This document shows, piece by piece, positions 1-7,416 of a stretch of DNA of 13,864 nucleotides. The number at the start of each line of letters is the position of its first letter. The first letter of the stretch is position 1. Source of the stretch: Neocallimastix lanati (nom. inval.). Lineage: Eukaryota; Neocallimastigomycota; Neocallimastigomycetes; Neocallimastigales; Neocallimastigaceae. The notes beneath the pieces are model-generated. The model did no database searches, was not told where the DNA came from, and saw nothing but the letters and a program-made list of their open reading frames with translations. The position numbers were made by a program, and so were the translations under genes. The DNA is taken from NCBI GenBank assembly GCA_016946835.1, contig JACVTC010000643.1, forward strand, positions 1 to 13,864, read 5' to 3'.

Positions 1-52
1 TATATATAATTATATTATATATAAAAGATTTAATATTTTAGATTAAATTAAA
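1..52 (+). repeat. Left arm of 52-bp inverted repeat
   Basis: Exact reverse complement of 489-540. It may extend to the left of the window. Confidence 0.8.
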
Positions 53-488
53 TTATTAATATTAATATATATTTTTATATTTAAAGATTATATTGCTATT
101 AATGTAATTAATATTATTTTTTTTTTTAAAAAAAATAAAAAATAGAAAAATTAGAAATAAAAAAAATTTAATCATATATAATTTTTTATCATATCATATA
201 TATATTTTTTTTTCTATTTTAACTTTGGAAACTTTATATTTATATTTATGAAATAGACCTATAAAAAAAATATTATTAGTATATTTTTTAAAATTTATTA
301 TATAATAAAATTTTTTAATCAATTTTAAAATATTTTATTAATTACAAAAAGTATAAATATATTTAAAATTTATTTTTTTATTTTTTTTATTTTTTATTTT
401 TATATTTTAAAAAATATCCCAAAGTAGTATATATAAATAAATTATACTTTTATTTTATATATTTTATTATATTATAAATATTATATTT

Positions 489-540
489 TTTAATTTAATC
501 TAAAATATTAAATCTTTTATATATAATATAATTATATATA
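489..540 (-). repeat. Right arm of 52-bp inverted repeat
   Basis: Exact reverse complement of 1-52. The flank directly after it begins AAGGATAAAACG. Confidence 0.8.
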
Positions 541-575
541 AAGGATAAAACGATAATTATAAAATACATATTAAT

Positions 576-630
576 ATTATTATTATTATTATTATTATTT
601 ATTATTTTTTTTTTTTTTTTTTTTTTTTTT
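576..630. repeat. (ATT)n run followed by T26
   Basis: ATT units from 576 pass into an unbroken T tract at 605-630. Confidence 0.9.
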
Positions 631-955
631 GAATTATGAGATTATGAGAACTATATAAATAATAATTAAGGAAAATATATATATATATATATTCAAATAT
701 TCAAATTGTACATTTAAAGTTTTAGTATAATTATAACAATACATTTGAATAAGGATAAAAGTTAAAATAAAAGCAACACAGATAATATTATGCGATAGAA
801 ATAATAATTTGTTTAATTCTTTAAGTATGAAACATTCTATAATTATTGAAGGAATATAGAAATTATTATTAACAATAAAATAAAAAACAATAAAACCTGA
901 ATATTATTAGTTATTAGTATTTATATTTATCTTATGCAAAATTATATTACTTATG

Positions 956-962
956 AAAAAAA

Positions 963-996
<34 letters not shown>

Positions 997-1000
997 TATA
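956..1000. repeat. A25 followed by (TA)10
   Basis: An unbroken A tract at 956-980 is followed by ten TA units at 981-1000. Confidence 0.9.
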
Positions 1001-1181
1001 ATAATATAATATATATTTAATAACGTTTTATTAATAATAATGATATTATATATAGAATTAATTAAACATGAAATTGCTACAGTAATTTAGACTCTTTATA
1101 GATTAAAAATAGCATCATATTATTAGTAATTTGGAATTCTTTCTTTTTAATAAAATAAAAGATGCTGTTATTTGTTTAAAT

Positions 1182-1186
<5 letters not shown>

Positions 1187-1227
<41 letters not shown>
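1187..1227. repeat. Poly(A) tract, 41 A
   Basis: Uninterrupted A run, the longest homopolymer in the window. No reverse-transcribed gene is visible immediately upstream, so it is not clearly a retroposon tail. Confidence 0.9.
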
Positions 1228-1229
<2 letters not shown>

Positions 1230-1495
1230 TTTTTTGAAAATAATATATATATATCATATATTAAAATACATTAAAATAATAATAAATAAATAATAAATAA
1301 TAAAGAGTAAATAATAAATTAAATAAAATAAATTAAATAAATAAACAGTAAAGAGTAAAGAGTAAATATACAATAATTAATTAATTAATATATTTTATAT
1401 ATTAATAATAATAATATTCAATTATAAAAGAAAAGTGATATAATGTTAACTATTAATAATTTTTGATAAATAATATTTTTTTTCCCCTAAAAATT

Positions 1496-1595
1496 GATCT
1501 TAAATAAATTACTTAACATTACTTAAAAAGAACAACAATTGATTGATGGGAAAAAAAAATTTTTTTTGTGAATGTTATGTAATTTATTTGAAATC
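1496..1595. repeat. Imperfect 25-bp inverted repeat with 50-nt spacer
   Basis: The arm at 1496-1520 (core AAATAAATTAC and TAACATT) pairs with 1571-1595 at 22 of 25 positions. The spacer contains GGG followed by A and T tracts that can fold further. It may be a small foldback remnant. Mixed sequence in the arms makes simple A/T coincidence less likely, though not excluded. Confidence 0.45.
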
Positions 1596-1975
1596 ATAAA
1601 CAAATATTTAATAATAAATTAATTATATTCTATATTGATTAGTGTATATTATAGTATATTATATTAAATAATTTTTATGGATATTTAATTTATAATAAAT
1701 TTAATATATTTTATAATAAAACAAATGAATTTATATTATAGTTTAATAATATTCGTTTTTTATATATACAGCTATTTCTGTCATTATAAATATCATTCTT
1801 TTCATTATAATAACTTATACATGTATCATTTTGTTTAAAATTTTTTAAAAATAAAAATATATAAAATTTTTAACACTTAAAAAAGAGCGTTGATTTAAAA
1901 TAATTATATTTTTATTTATTTTTTTATTTATATAATATATATATATGTAAATTAAAAGCTCTAAAAATAAATGTT

Positions 1976-1977
<2 letters not shown>

Positions 1978-2010
<33 letters not shown>
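1978..2010. repeat. Poly(T) tract, 33 T
   Basis: Uninterrupted T run, ended by GCG. Confidence 0.9.
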
Positions 2011-2012
<2 letters not shown>

Positions 2013-2325
2013 GTTTAATAAAAAAAAAAAAAATAAAAAATAAAAAATAAAACTTTAATATATGTTTTTAGAAGTATTTAAATTATCAATCTAATTTTTT
2101 ATAATAATTTATTTTATTTTTTTTTATTTCAATTATTATATATATATATAATATTATATTTATATATAATTTTATAATTATTTTTAAATTTTTTTTTTTA
2201 TTGAATTTTTATTTTAATTTTAAATTTTTTTTTTTTTTTGTATTTTCATAAATATATATTTTATTTTTATATATATTTATATATTTATATGAATTTGTTC
2301 TTTGGAATATCATATTTATCCAAAG

Positions 2326-2589
2326 TCATTTGTATATAAAAAGAAAACCAAACGTTTCAGTATTCATATATTCATTGTAATTTTCATCGAAGTATGAATG
2401 TTCAGTTTCAGCTCTCTTGAGACCTTTTTCGAATATATGATAAAGTCAGCATTTTATTGGTTTCATACAGAATTCTCCATATTTATTGAATTTTAAATCA
2501 ATCTCAATAGAATAAAACAGTTTTTTTTCTTTACCAAGTTTAATGTCTTTTGCAGCACTTTTAGAATAATAAAGATAAAAGAAAAACGA
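2326..2589 (-). pseudogene. Decayed coding fragment of unknown family
   Basis: Read on the minus strand, this block stays in one frame for about 87 codons with a single internal TGA (2448-2446) and then a TGA at 2328-2326; a TAG bounds it upstream at 2592-2590. Unlike the surrounding sequence it encodes a varied protein with motifs such as AAKDIKLGKEKKLFYSIEID, NKYGEFCMKPIKC, then after the stop IFEKGLKRAETEHSYFDENY. Its base composition is visibly less A/T-skewed than both flanks, which supports former coding function. I do not recognise the family. It could be a piece of a repeated gene family or of a mobile element. There is no start codon in a sensible place, so it is a fragment and not a small gene. 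Confidence 0.5.
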
Positions 2590-2936
2590 CTATGATTAAA
2601 AGTTTCATTTTTAACTATTTTATATGTATATATATATATTAGTAATATTTATTTTTATTTTCTTTTTTAATGTATTCTATATTTTTTTTATTATTATTTT
2701 TTATTTGTTGTTTTACTTTACTAAGAAAAATTTCAGTTTATAAATTTTTTCTATATAATTTTTTTTTAATTCATTTAATTTTATATTATATCAATATTTT
2801 AAAAAATTAAATTGAAAAATATGAAAATTTTATTTATTTATTTATTTGTTTGTTTGTTTATTTATTTATTTATTATTATTATTATTATTATATTATTATT
2901 ATTATTATTATATTATTATTATTATTATTATTATTA

Positions 2937-2993
<57 letters not shown>

Positions 2994-3123
2994 GATTATG
3001 ATTATGATTATGATTATTTTATTTTTTATTTTATTTTTTTTTATTTTATTTATTCTATTAGTTAATATAAAAATTTACTATTTTCTTAATATTACATATT
3101 TTAATATAGTATATTATTTATAA
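2590..3123. other. Non-coding A/T-rich stretch dominated by simple repeats
   Basis: No gene is visible. Two overlapping long open frames near 2812-3123 encode only Ile, Tyr and Leu homopolymers; they arise from the ATT repeat and are not genes. Confidence 0.75.
2829..3017. repeat. Compound microsatellite (ATTT)n-(ATT)n-(ATTATG)4
   Basis: ATTT and GTTT units (about 2829-2870) pass into ATT units with a few phase slips (to about 2988), then four ATTATG hexamers (2989-3012) and a partial fifth. The stepwise change of unit suggests growth of new units out of the older array. Confidence 0.85.
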
Positions 3124-3330
3124 ACAGTTAAAATAGATTCCTTTATAAAATCACCTTTTGATGGATTTCTTATGGATAAGTCATTGAGGTCAAAATTTAA
3201 ATCAATCTTTTTAAAAAGACAATTTAAAAAACTTAATGCTAAAGTTATAATAAATATCACTCAATCACCTATTACTAATATCAAAGTAGAATGTCTTGTC
3301 ATTTTCGATATGATTTCTTTTTTTATTTAA
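3124..3330 (+). pseudogene. Short open frame, possible coding remnant, unrecognised
   Basis: The frame is open between TAA at 3121 and TAA at 3328. The first ATG is at 3172, which would give 52 residues beginning MDKSLRSKFKSIFLKRQFKK and continuing with a varied segment containing ITQSPITNIKVECLVIFD. The residue mix (Gly, Pro, Asp, Arg, Cys) is richer than expected from A/T-only DNA, and the local composition is slightly less skewed. There is no recognisable domain, signal or partner. It could be the end of a decayed gene, or chance. Confidence 0.3.
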
Positions 3331-3413
3331 TGAATTAAATTTCTATTTCTAAATCTTTACCTTTTTTTTCATACTTAGTTAACGTATATTTAATATGTAT
3401 AAAATAATAGATA

Positions 3414-3420
<7 letters not shown>

Positions 3421-3459
<39 letters not shown>
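3421..3459. repeat. Poly(A) tract, 39 A
   Basis: Uninterrupted A run followed by GAAAA units. Confidence 0.9.
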
Positions 3460-3474
<15 letters not shown>

Positions 3475-3519
3475 AAATATTATTAAAATTTTTATATATT
3501 AGAGCATTTTTAATATTTA

Positions 3520-3541
3520 TTTTTTTTTTTTTTTTTTTTTT
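3520..3541. repeat. Poly(T) tract, 22 T
   Basis: Uninterrupted T run ended by GTAGG. Confidence 0.9.
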
Positions 3542-3914
3542 GTAGGAAATAATATTATTGAAATATGTAAGGTAAATTTTCCTTCTTCTTTTTTTTCTTA
3601 AAAAAAAAATGAAACAGTGTATTATCTAATTATCAAAATTAAATCATGTGTAAATAGTATTTTTATATAAATAATAATATTTAATTAATAATTTTCCAAA
3701 ATAATACTAGCAAAATCATTACAACTGTAATACTAATTCTAATAATTGAAAATATTATATTAATATTAATAAAGATAATTATATTAATTATTAATTATTA
3801 ATGTTAATAACTATTCTGGTAATTATATGAACTATTATTAGTAGTATAATAATACGACTTCAGATATGAAAAGAATAAATTTACAATTTTAATAATGTTA
3901 TTTTAGTTTTTCTT

Positions 3915-3916
<2 letters not shown>

Positions 3917-3945
<29 letters not shown>
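3917..3945. repeat. Poly(T) tract, 29 T
   Basis: Uninterrupted T run preceded by TTTC units. Confidence 0.9.
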
Positions 3946-3949
<4 letters not shown>

Positions 3950-4591
3950 ATTTTTTATAATTTTATATAATTGTTATACAATTATGATAATTAAAAAATA
4001 ATTTTAGAGTTTGTACAACCATAAATCCATAAATTTAAAGATAAAATTATAAAAAAAAAGTTTTTATTATTACCTCTTATTATTAGATTTTTAATTTAAT
4101 AAATATTTAATAATTAAAGCTTATTATTATTATACTATATTTTTCTTTTTTCTTTTTTTTACTTTTTAATAATATTGGAGAAAAATCCATTAAATAGTAT
4201 AATTCTAATATTATGTTAATTAAAGTTAACTAATTAATTTTATAAATATAAATGAATAAATACTGTTTGATTTAAAAAAAAAAATTGATTATAAAAAATT
4301 CATTAATTAATATATAAATTGTTAAGAATATACATAAATTTTTTGAATGTATTATCATGTATGTAATAATATAAGTAATGAATAATGAACAATATTTATT
4401 ATTTGAGTCTTTTTATTTTAAAATTATAAAATAATAATTAATAAATAAATAAATATATAATATTATAATTTTAACTAATGAATTAAATAATTTTTAAAAA
4501 ATAAAAATGATGTCAATAATAAAAATATTATATATCCAAATGGTAAATTAGACAAAATTAAATGTTCTTCTATAACAATCAAATTTCCAAT

Positions 4592-4966
4592 AAATTTGAA
4601 AATAATTTCAAATCTTGAATTTTCTTAGGTTAACTGCCTTCTCTTGGTTATAAAATCTTAGATATATCTACTAATTCTATTATTACCGTTAGAGATATTT
4701 ATTTCATGGAAGATATGCCAGGTACTATTAATACTCCATTTTTTTGTAATAGATATATTGATTTCATTATTAAATTCAAGGATTTATCAATTGAGAGGGA
4801 AAGTAATAATTATAATGACTACAATAATAATTAAAATATTAATAGCATTAATAATTATTCCAAAAGTAATAATTCTGAAAATAATACAATTAAAACTAAT
4901 AATCATGAAAATAATAATTTTATGAATAATAATTGTAATTATTCACAATTAACAAATCCTTTCTAT
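4592..4966 (+). pseudogene. Copia retrotransposon remnant: integrase C-terminal SH3-like segment and Asn-rich linker
   Basis: The frame starting at 4592 reads KFENNFKS, stop, IFLG, stop, LPSLGYKILDISTNSIITVR, then DIYFMEDMPGTINTPFF. This matches the layout of the SH3-like segment that follows the integrase core in Ty1/Copia polyproteins, where a K-F-x-N-x-F-K and F-L-G-Y motif is followed by G-Y-K and an I-x-x-R-D-(V/I)-x-F-x-E motif. Stops sit at 4616 and 4631, and again at 4832. After that the same frame encodes an Asn-rich linker to the tandem stops at 4967-4972; such linkers between integrase and reverse transcriptase are common in Copia elements of A/T-rich genomes. The integrase catalytic core and gag are not visible upstream. 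Family assignment is confident from motif order; the extent is approximate. Confidence 0.75.
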
Positions 4967-4988
4967 TAGTAATTTAAAAGATAAATAA

Positions 4989-5492
4989 AAAATATCTAAG
5001 GAATCAAAGACTAATAAAATAATAGGAATAAACATTTATAAAACTAATGAAGGATATAAAATAAATCAATTTAATTTCATTAACAAAATTATTGAAAAAT
5101 ATGGAATGAATAAAATAAGACAGATTAAAGTCCCATGTATTAAATTAACGGAATTTAAAAGAGAAAATTCTAATTTAATAGATGCTAGCGAATATAAATT
5201 TCTTTTAGGTGCTTTATTTGTATATAGCTGTCAAATTCAGACCTGATATTGCTTTCACGGTTAACCAAGCATCTAGAGAAAGTAAAAATCCAACTGAAGC
5301 CGATTACAAATTTCTTTTAAGTATTCTCCAATATTTAAAGTGTACTAAAAACAAATCCATATACTACAGTAAAAATAATACATTTATAGGGGTATTCTAA
5401 TTCTGACTTTGCAGGCGATGAAAAATCTAGAAGATTAACTAGTGGATATATATTTTTACGTGAGTGATATCCCGATCTCATGGAAATATTGA
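4989..5492 (+). pseudogene. Copia retrotransposon remnant: C-terminal reverse transcriptase and partial RNase H
   Basis: Four consecutive frame segments line up with Copia reverse transcriptase and RNase H. Segment one (about 4989-5213) carries IIGINIYKTNEGYKINQFNF and then EKYGMNKIRQIKVPC, the region after the YVDD palm motif. Segment two (5209-5392) carries FRPDIAFTVNQASRESKNPT, the R-P-D-I motif typical of Copia. Segment three carries SNSDFAGDEKSRRLTSGYIF, the first RNase H acidic motif. Segment four carries VSDIPISWKY and ends at TGA 5490-5492. Frame changes lie near 5210, 5390 and 5455. The catalytic palm is absent, and RNase H stops right after S-W-K, so no activity is possible. A short open frame here beginning at GTG 5209 is one segment of this remnant and not a gene. 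Confidence 0.85.
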
Positions 5493-5494
5493 AA

Positions 5495-5698
5495 AATTAA
5501 AACTAATTTACTCATAATAAATAATTAAATTTAAAAAAAGAATAATAGAATAACTAAATATGAATAAAAAGTAATTAAAAAAATGTTTTATTTTTTAAAC
5601 ATAAAAAAAATAATATATATTTCTTATAAAATGCTCCATAATTAAAAAAATAAAAAAAAAATAATTAAAACTAATTTATTCATAATAAATAATTAAAT
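5495..5698. repeat. 36-bp direct repeat bordering the Copia break
   Basis: Bases 5495-5530 (beginning AATTAAAACTAATTTA) recur at 5663-5698 with one difference (C to T), 168 bp apart. The first copy begins three bases after the Copia frame stops. The rest of 5493-5743 is A/T-rich and non-coding. The repeat may mark a deletion or a secondary insertion that removed the end of the retrotransposon. Confidence 0.65.
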
Positions 5699-5739
5699 AA
5701 ATAATAAATAACTTAATATTAATAACAGTTAATAATAAG

Positions 5740-5743
<4 letters not shown>

Positions 5744-5782
<39 letters not shown>
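5744..5782. repeat. Poly(T) tract, 39 T
   Basis: Uninterrupted T run immediately upstream of the MULE transposase remnant. Confidence 0.9.
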
Positions 5783-5784
<2 letters not shown>

Positions 5785-5788
<4 letters not shown>

Positions 5789-6460
5789 ATAAAATAAAAT
5801 ATTTATTTACAATATTTTATAATGAAATTTTAAAATATAAAAGTTTACATAATTATCTTGAAAAAGAATTTGATTCATTTATATCGATTGCAAAGCATAA
5901 AATTAGAAAAAGTTCAATTCCTTTGGGTATAAAACCTAAACGCATATTTTTAATGAAGTTTCACATGAAATGAGATTTAAATGTCCTGAATATAATTTAA
6001 TTAAATCCTAAATAACAAGAAATATAAATATGCAACAACCTCCTGATATAACAAAATTTGATGAAATTCCTGATAAATCAAATTATTATAAAACAGTAAG
6101 AAATGAGAATTTTATGATATTCAAAAATACTAATTTAATAATCTTCCAATTTTCATTCCAAGCAAAATTATTTATGAAACCATAATGAAAATATATTTGC
6201 AAATGGTACTTTTTATATTACCCTTAAATATAGTTATCAGGTGTTTATTACTAGAATTTATATTACAGATTTAAATAATTTCTATACTACTACTTTTTTG
6301 ATATTAAAAATGAAAAACAAGCTACTTATGAGATGTTATTTGAAGAAATAAAAAAAAAATAATGCTATTCAATATAATAATAATACTATATGCTCCAAAT
6401 ATTTTTCATTGTGATTTTGAAAAAGGCATATCTAGCCCAGTAGAAAAAATATTTCCTAAG
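5785..6460 (+). pseudogene. MULE transposase remnant, 5' part
   Basis: A series of frame segments forms one continuous transposase-like protein of the Mutator-like (MULE) family. The first part has HNYLEKEFDSFISIAKHKIR (about 5852-5911), resembling the His-containing DNA-binding end of such proteins. Next come a segment with HEMRFKCPEYNLIKS, a stop at 6009-6011, then NMQQPPDITKFDEIPDKSNY. From 6181 the segment with ENIFANGTFYITLKYSYQ corresponds to the first DDE block, where the family normally has Asp before Gly-Thr and this copy has Asn. FHCDFEKGISSPVEKIFP (6404-6457) carries the second Asp. Frame changes lie near 5950, 6180, 6320, 6358 and 6404. The gene is interrupted at 6461 by a MITE-like insertion and resumes at 6845. 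It is dead. Family assignment rests on remembered motif order. Confidence 0.8.
6452..6460 (+). repeat. 9-bp target-site duplication, left copy
   Basis: TTTCCTAAG directly left of the inserted element; the identical word is at 6836-6844. The flanking bases differ on both sides, so the duplication is exactly 9 bp, the size typical of MULE-type transposition. Confidence 0.85.
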
Positions 6461-6462
6461 GC

Positions 6463-6539
6463 GAGAGTTGCATTTCGCCAAGTGCCATGTCATTAAAATG
6501 CATATTTACTAATACACCACTTGGTAAAATGCAACTCTC
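6463..6539. repeat. Subterminal 22-bp inverted repeat (hairpin) in the MITE
   Basis: Bases 6463-6484 pair with 6518-6539 at 20 of 22 positions across a 33-nt loop. The arms are relatively G/C-rich, unlike the surroundings, and include GAGAGTTGCATTT and ACCAAGTG words. Confidence 0.75.
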
Positions 6540-6583
6540 CCGATTATTTGTAATATTTAGATATAAAAAATATATTTATAGCC

Positions 6584-6723
6584 TATATTTAAATATTTAC
6601 ATTGAGAAAATAAATAATATCAATATTAATAATATTTATATATTTATTTTAAAAAATATATTTATAATATATATTTAAATATTTACTTTGAGAAAATAAA
6701 TAATATCAATATTAATAATATTT
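6584..6723. repeat. 54-bp direct duplication inside the MITE
   Basis: Bases 6584-6637 recur at 6670-6723 with one difference (ACATTG versus ACTTTG), spaced 86 bp. The near identity suggests a duplication more recent than the decay of the host transposase, or one shared by the whole element family. Confidence 0.8.
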
Positions 6724-6760
6724 TATTTATTTATCCATAATTTTCAATTGTTGCAACCTG

Positions 6761-6817
6761 GTGAAATACAACATTATAATAATACGCCATTTGGCGAAAT
6801 GCAACTTGGAGAAATGC
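6761..6817 (+). repeat. Three spaced copies of GGNGAAATRC motif at the right MITE end
   Basis: GGTGAAATACAAC, GGCGAAATGCAAC and GGAGAAATGC occur in direct order near 6761, 6793 and 6808. GGTAAAATGCAAC occurs near 6524 and the reverse complement, GTTGCATTTCGCC, at 6467-6479. Repeated subterminal motifs are typical transposase-binding sites of DNA transposons; that role is inferred here. Confidence 0.55.
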
Positions 6818-6835
6818 CCCACTCCCTTCACTCCC

Positions 6836-6844
6836 TTTCCTAAG
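6836..6844 (+). repeat. 9-bp target-site duplication, right copy
   Basis: TTTCCTAAG, identical to 6452-6460, directly right of the element. Confidence 0.85.
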
Positions 6845-7158
6845 CTAAATATTAAATACTATATATGGCTCTATAAAAGAGTATTATAGTTTTTTAAAAA
6901 AAAAATGAATTATGTTATAATGAAGTAAAATATAATAATATATATATTTATTATGAAGTGATTTCGAAGTTATCTTTTGTAAATCCTGAATATATTATTG
7001 ATATAGAAACAAATAATAATGATCAATTTTTGAAATTTTTTAGAATATTTTATAAAAAAAAAAACCATTTAAAAAATTATAAAAATTAGAATTATTAGAA
7101 CAATATAGAACATATAGTATATAATACATCAAAAAATACGTTAAATATTTTGAAATGA
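6845..7158 (+). pseudogene. MULE transposase remnant, 3' part
   Basis: This resumes the transposase after the MITE. It reads LNIKYYIWLYKR (with the C/Y-I-W-H/L-Y-K-R motif that follows the second DDE Asp in MULEs) to a stop at 6887. After a frame change comes ELCYNEVKYNNIYI, and after another YYEVISKLSFVNPEYIIDIE. The last segment contains NNIEHIVYNTSKNTLNILK and ends at TGA 7156-7158; stops inside it lie near 7087 and 7099. The third catalytic residue is expected in an N-A-A-E-S-like motif, and this copy has Lys at that place, so both the first Asp and the Glu appear lost. Both changes are single G-to-A substitutions if the ancestral codons were GAT and GAA. The C-terminal part of the transposase is not recognisable beyond this point. 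Confidence 0.7.
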
Positions 7159-7184
7159 AAAAAAAAAAAAAAAAAAAAAAAAAA
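7158..7184. repeat. Poly(A) tract, 27 A
   Basis: Uninterrupted A run at the end of the recognisable MULE remnant. Confidence 0.9.
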
Positions 7185-7304
7185 CAATTGTGCTAAAATG
7201 AAATCAACTTAATATATTTTACTAATTTAAAATTATTAATAACTAACATTTTTTAGTTTTTAATTAAATTATTAATATTTTATTTTATGTTTATTTATCT
7301 ATAC

Positions 7305-7416
<112 letters not shown>

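Larger units (their letters stand above)
1..540. mobile_element. Block with perfect 52-bp terminal inverted repeats, possible MITE or foldback element
   Basis: Bases 1-52 are the exact reverse complement of 489-540, counted by hand; the outer part of the left arm reads TATATATAATTATATTATAT. The match ends at base 53, where the interior becomes A/T-rich sequence without a coding frame. A short inner pair, ACTTTGG near 222-228 against CCAAAGT near 419-425, sits in the same inverted arrangement. A 540-bp non-coding block with long perfect ends is what a non-autonomous DNA transposon looks like. The left arm touches the window edge, so the true end and any target-site duplication cannot be seen. 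Chance A/T pairing is unlikely because the arms contain mixed sequence, such as AAAAGATTTAATATTTTAG. Confidence 0.6.
541..2280. other. Gene-free A/T-rich stretch with microsatellites
   Basis: No frame on either strand looks like a gene. The stretch holds an ATT run (576-604) fused to T26 (605-630), A25 followed by (TA)10 (956-1000), A41 (1187-1227) and T33 (1978-2010). It also holds an imperfect inverted repeat at 1496-1595. A short open minus-strand frame around 1715-1840 is rich in Asn, Tyr, Ile and Lys with a few Cys; it could be a worn coding remnant, but its composition is also what random A/T-rich DNA gives. Confidence 0.6.
3331..4591. other. Gene-free A/T-rich stretch
   Basis: Nothing coding was found on either strand. 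It contains A39 (3421-3459), T22 (3520-3541), T29 (3917-3945) and several short A/T hairpins, for example around 3947-4004. Confidence 0.65.
6461..6835. mobile_element. 375-bp MITE-like element inserted in the MULE transposase, with 9-bp duplication
   Basis: The element begins GCGAGAGTTGCATTTCGCC and ends in a run of ACTCCC words. The first 24 bases match the reverse complement of the last part (starting at the inner GGGAGTG copy) at about 18 of 24 positions, giving degenerate terminal inverted repeats. The two bordering TTTCCTAAG copies are identical. Reading the transposase from the left duplication straight to 6845 gives KIFPK followed by LNIKYYIWLYKR, the continuation expected for the family. 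The interior is A/T-rich and non-coding, contains a 54-bp direct duplication, and has copies of a GG-x-(G/A)-AAATGCAAC motif in both orientations. A short open frame near 6487-6678 lies inside and is not a gene. The 9-bp duplication points to a non-autonomous MULE; the family is not one I can name. Confidence 0.8.

Noticed and set aside
956-1227. Poly(A) tracts as retroposon tails
   Set aside because: No reverse-transcribed gene body or target-site duplication is visible next to them; both A and T tracts are scattered across the window.
2812-3123. Two long open frames encoding Ile, Leu and Tyr homopolymers
   Set aside because: They are translations of the ATT microsatellite in two frames, with no non-repetitive core.
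3947-4004. Hairpin of A/T-rich words
   Set aside because: The pairing is gapped and made only of A and T, as expected by chance in this composition.
5209-5400. 63-residue open frame taken as a separate gene
   Set aside because: It starts at GTG and is the middle segment of the frame-shifted Copia reverse transcriptase.
6487-6678. 63-residue open frame
   Set aside because: It lies inside the MITE-like insertion, spans its duplicated block and has no domain character.
4500-7200. LTRs for the Copia remnant or terminal inverted repeats for the MULE
   Set aside because: I compared the flanks and found only the 36-bp direct repeat and A/T tracts, which are too short and differently placed.
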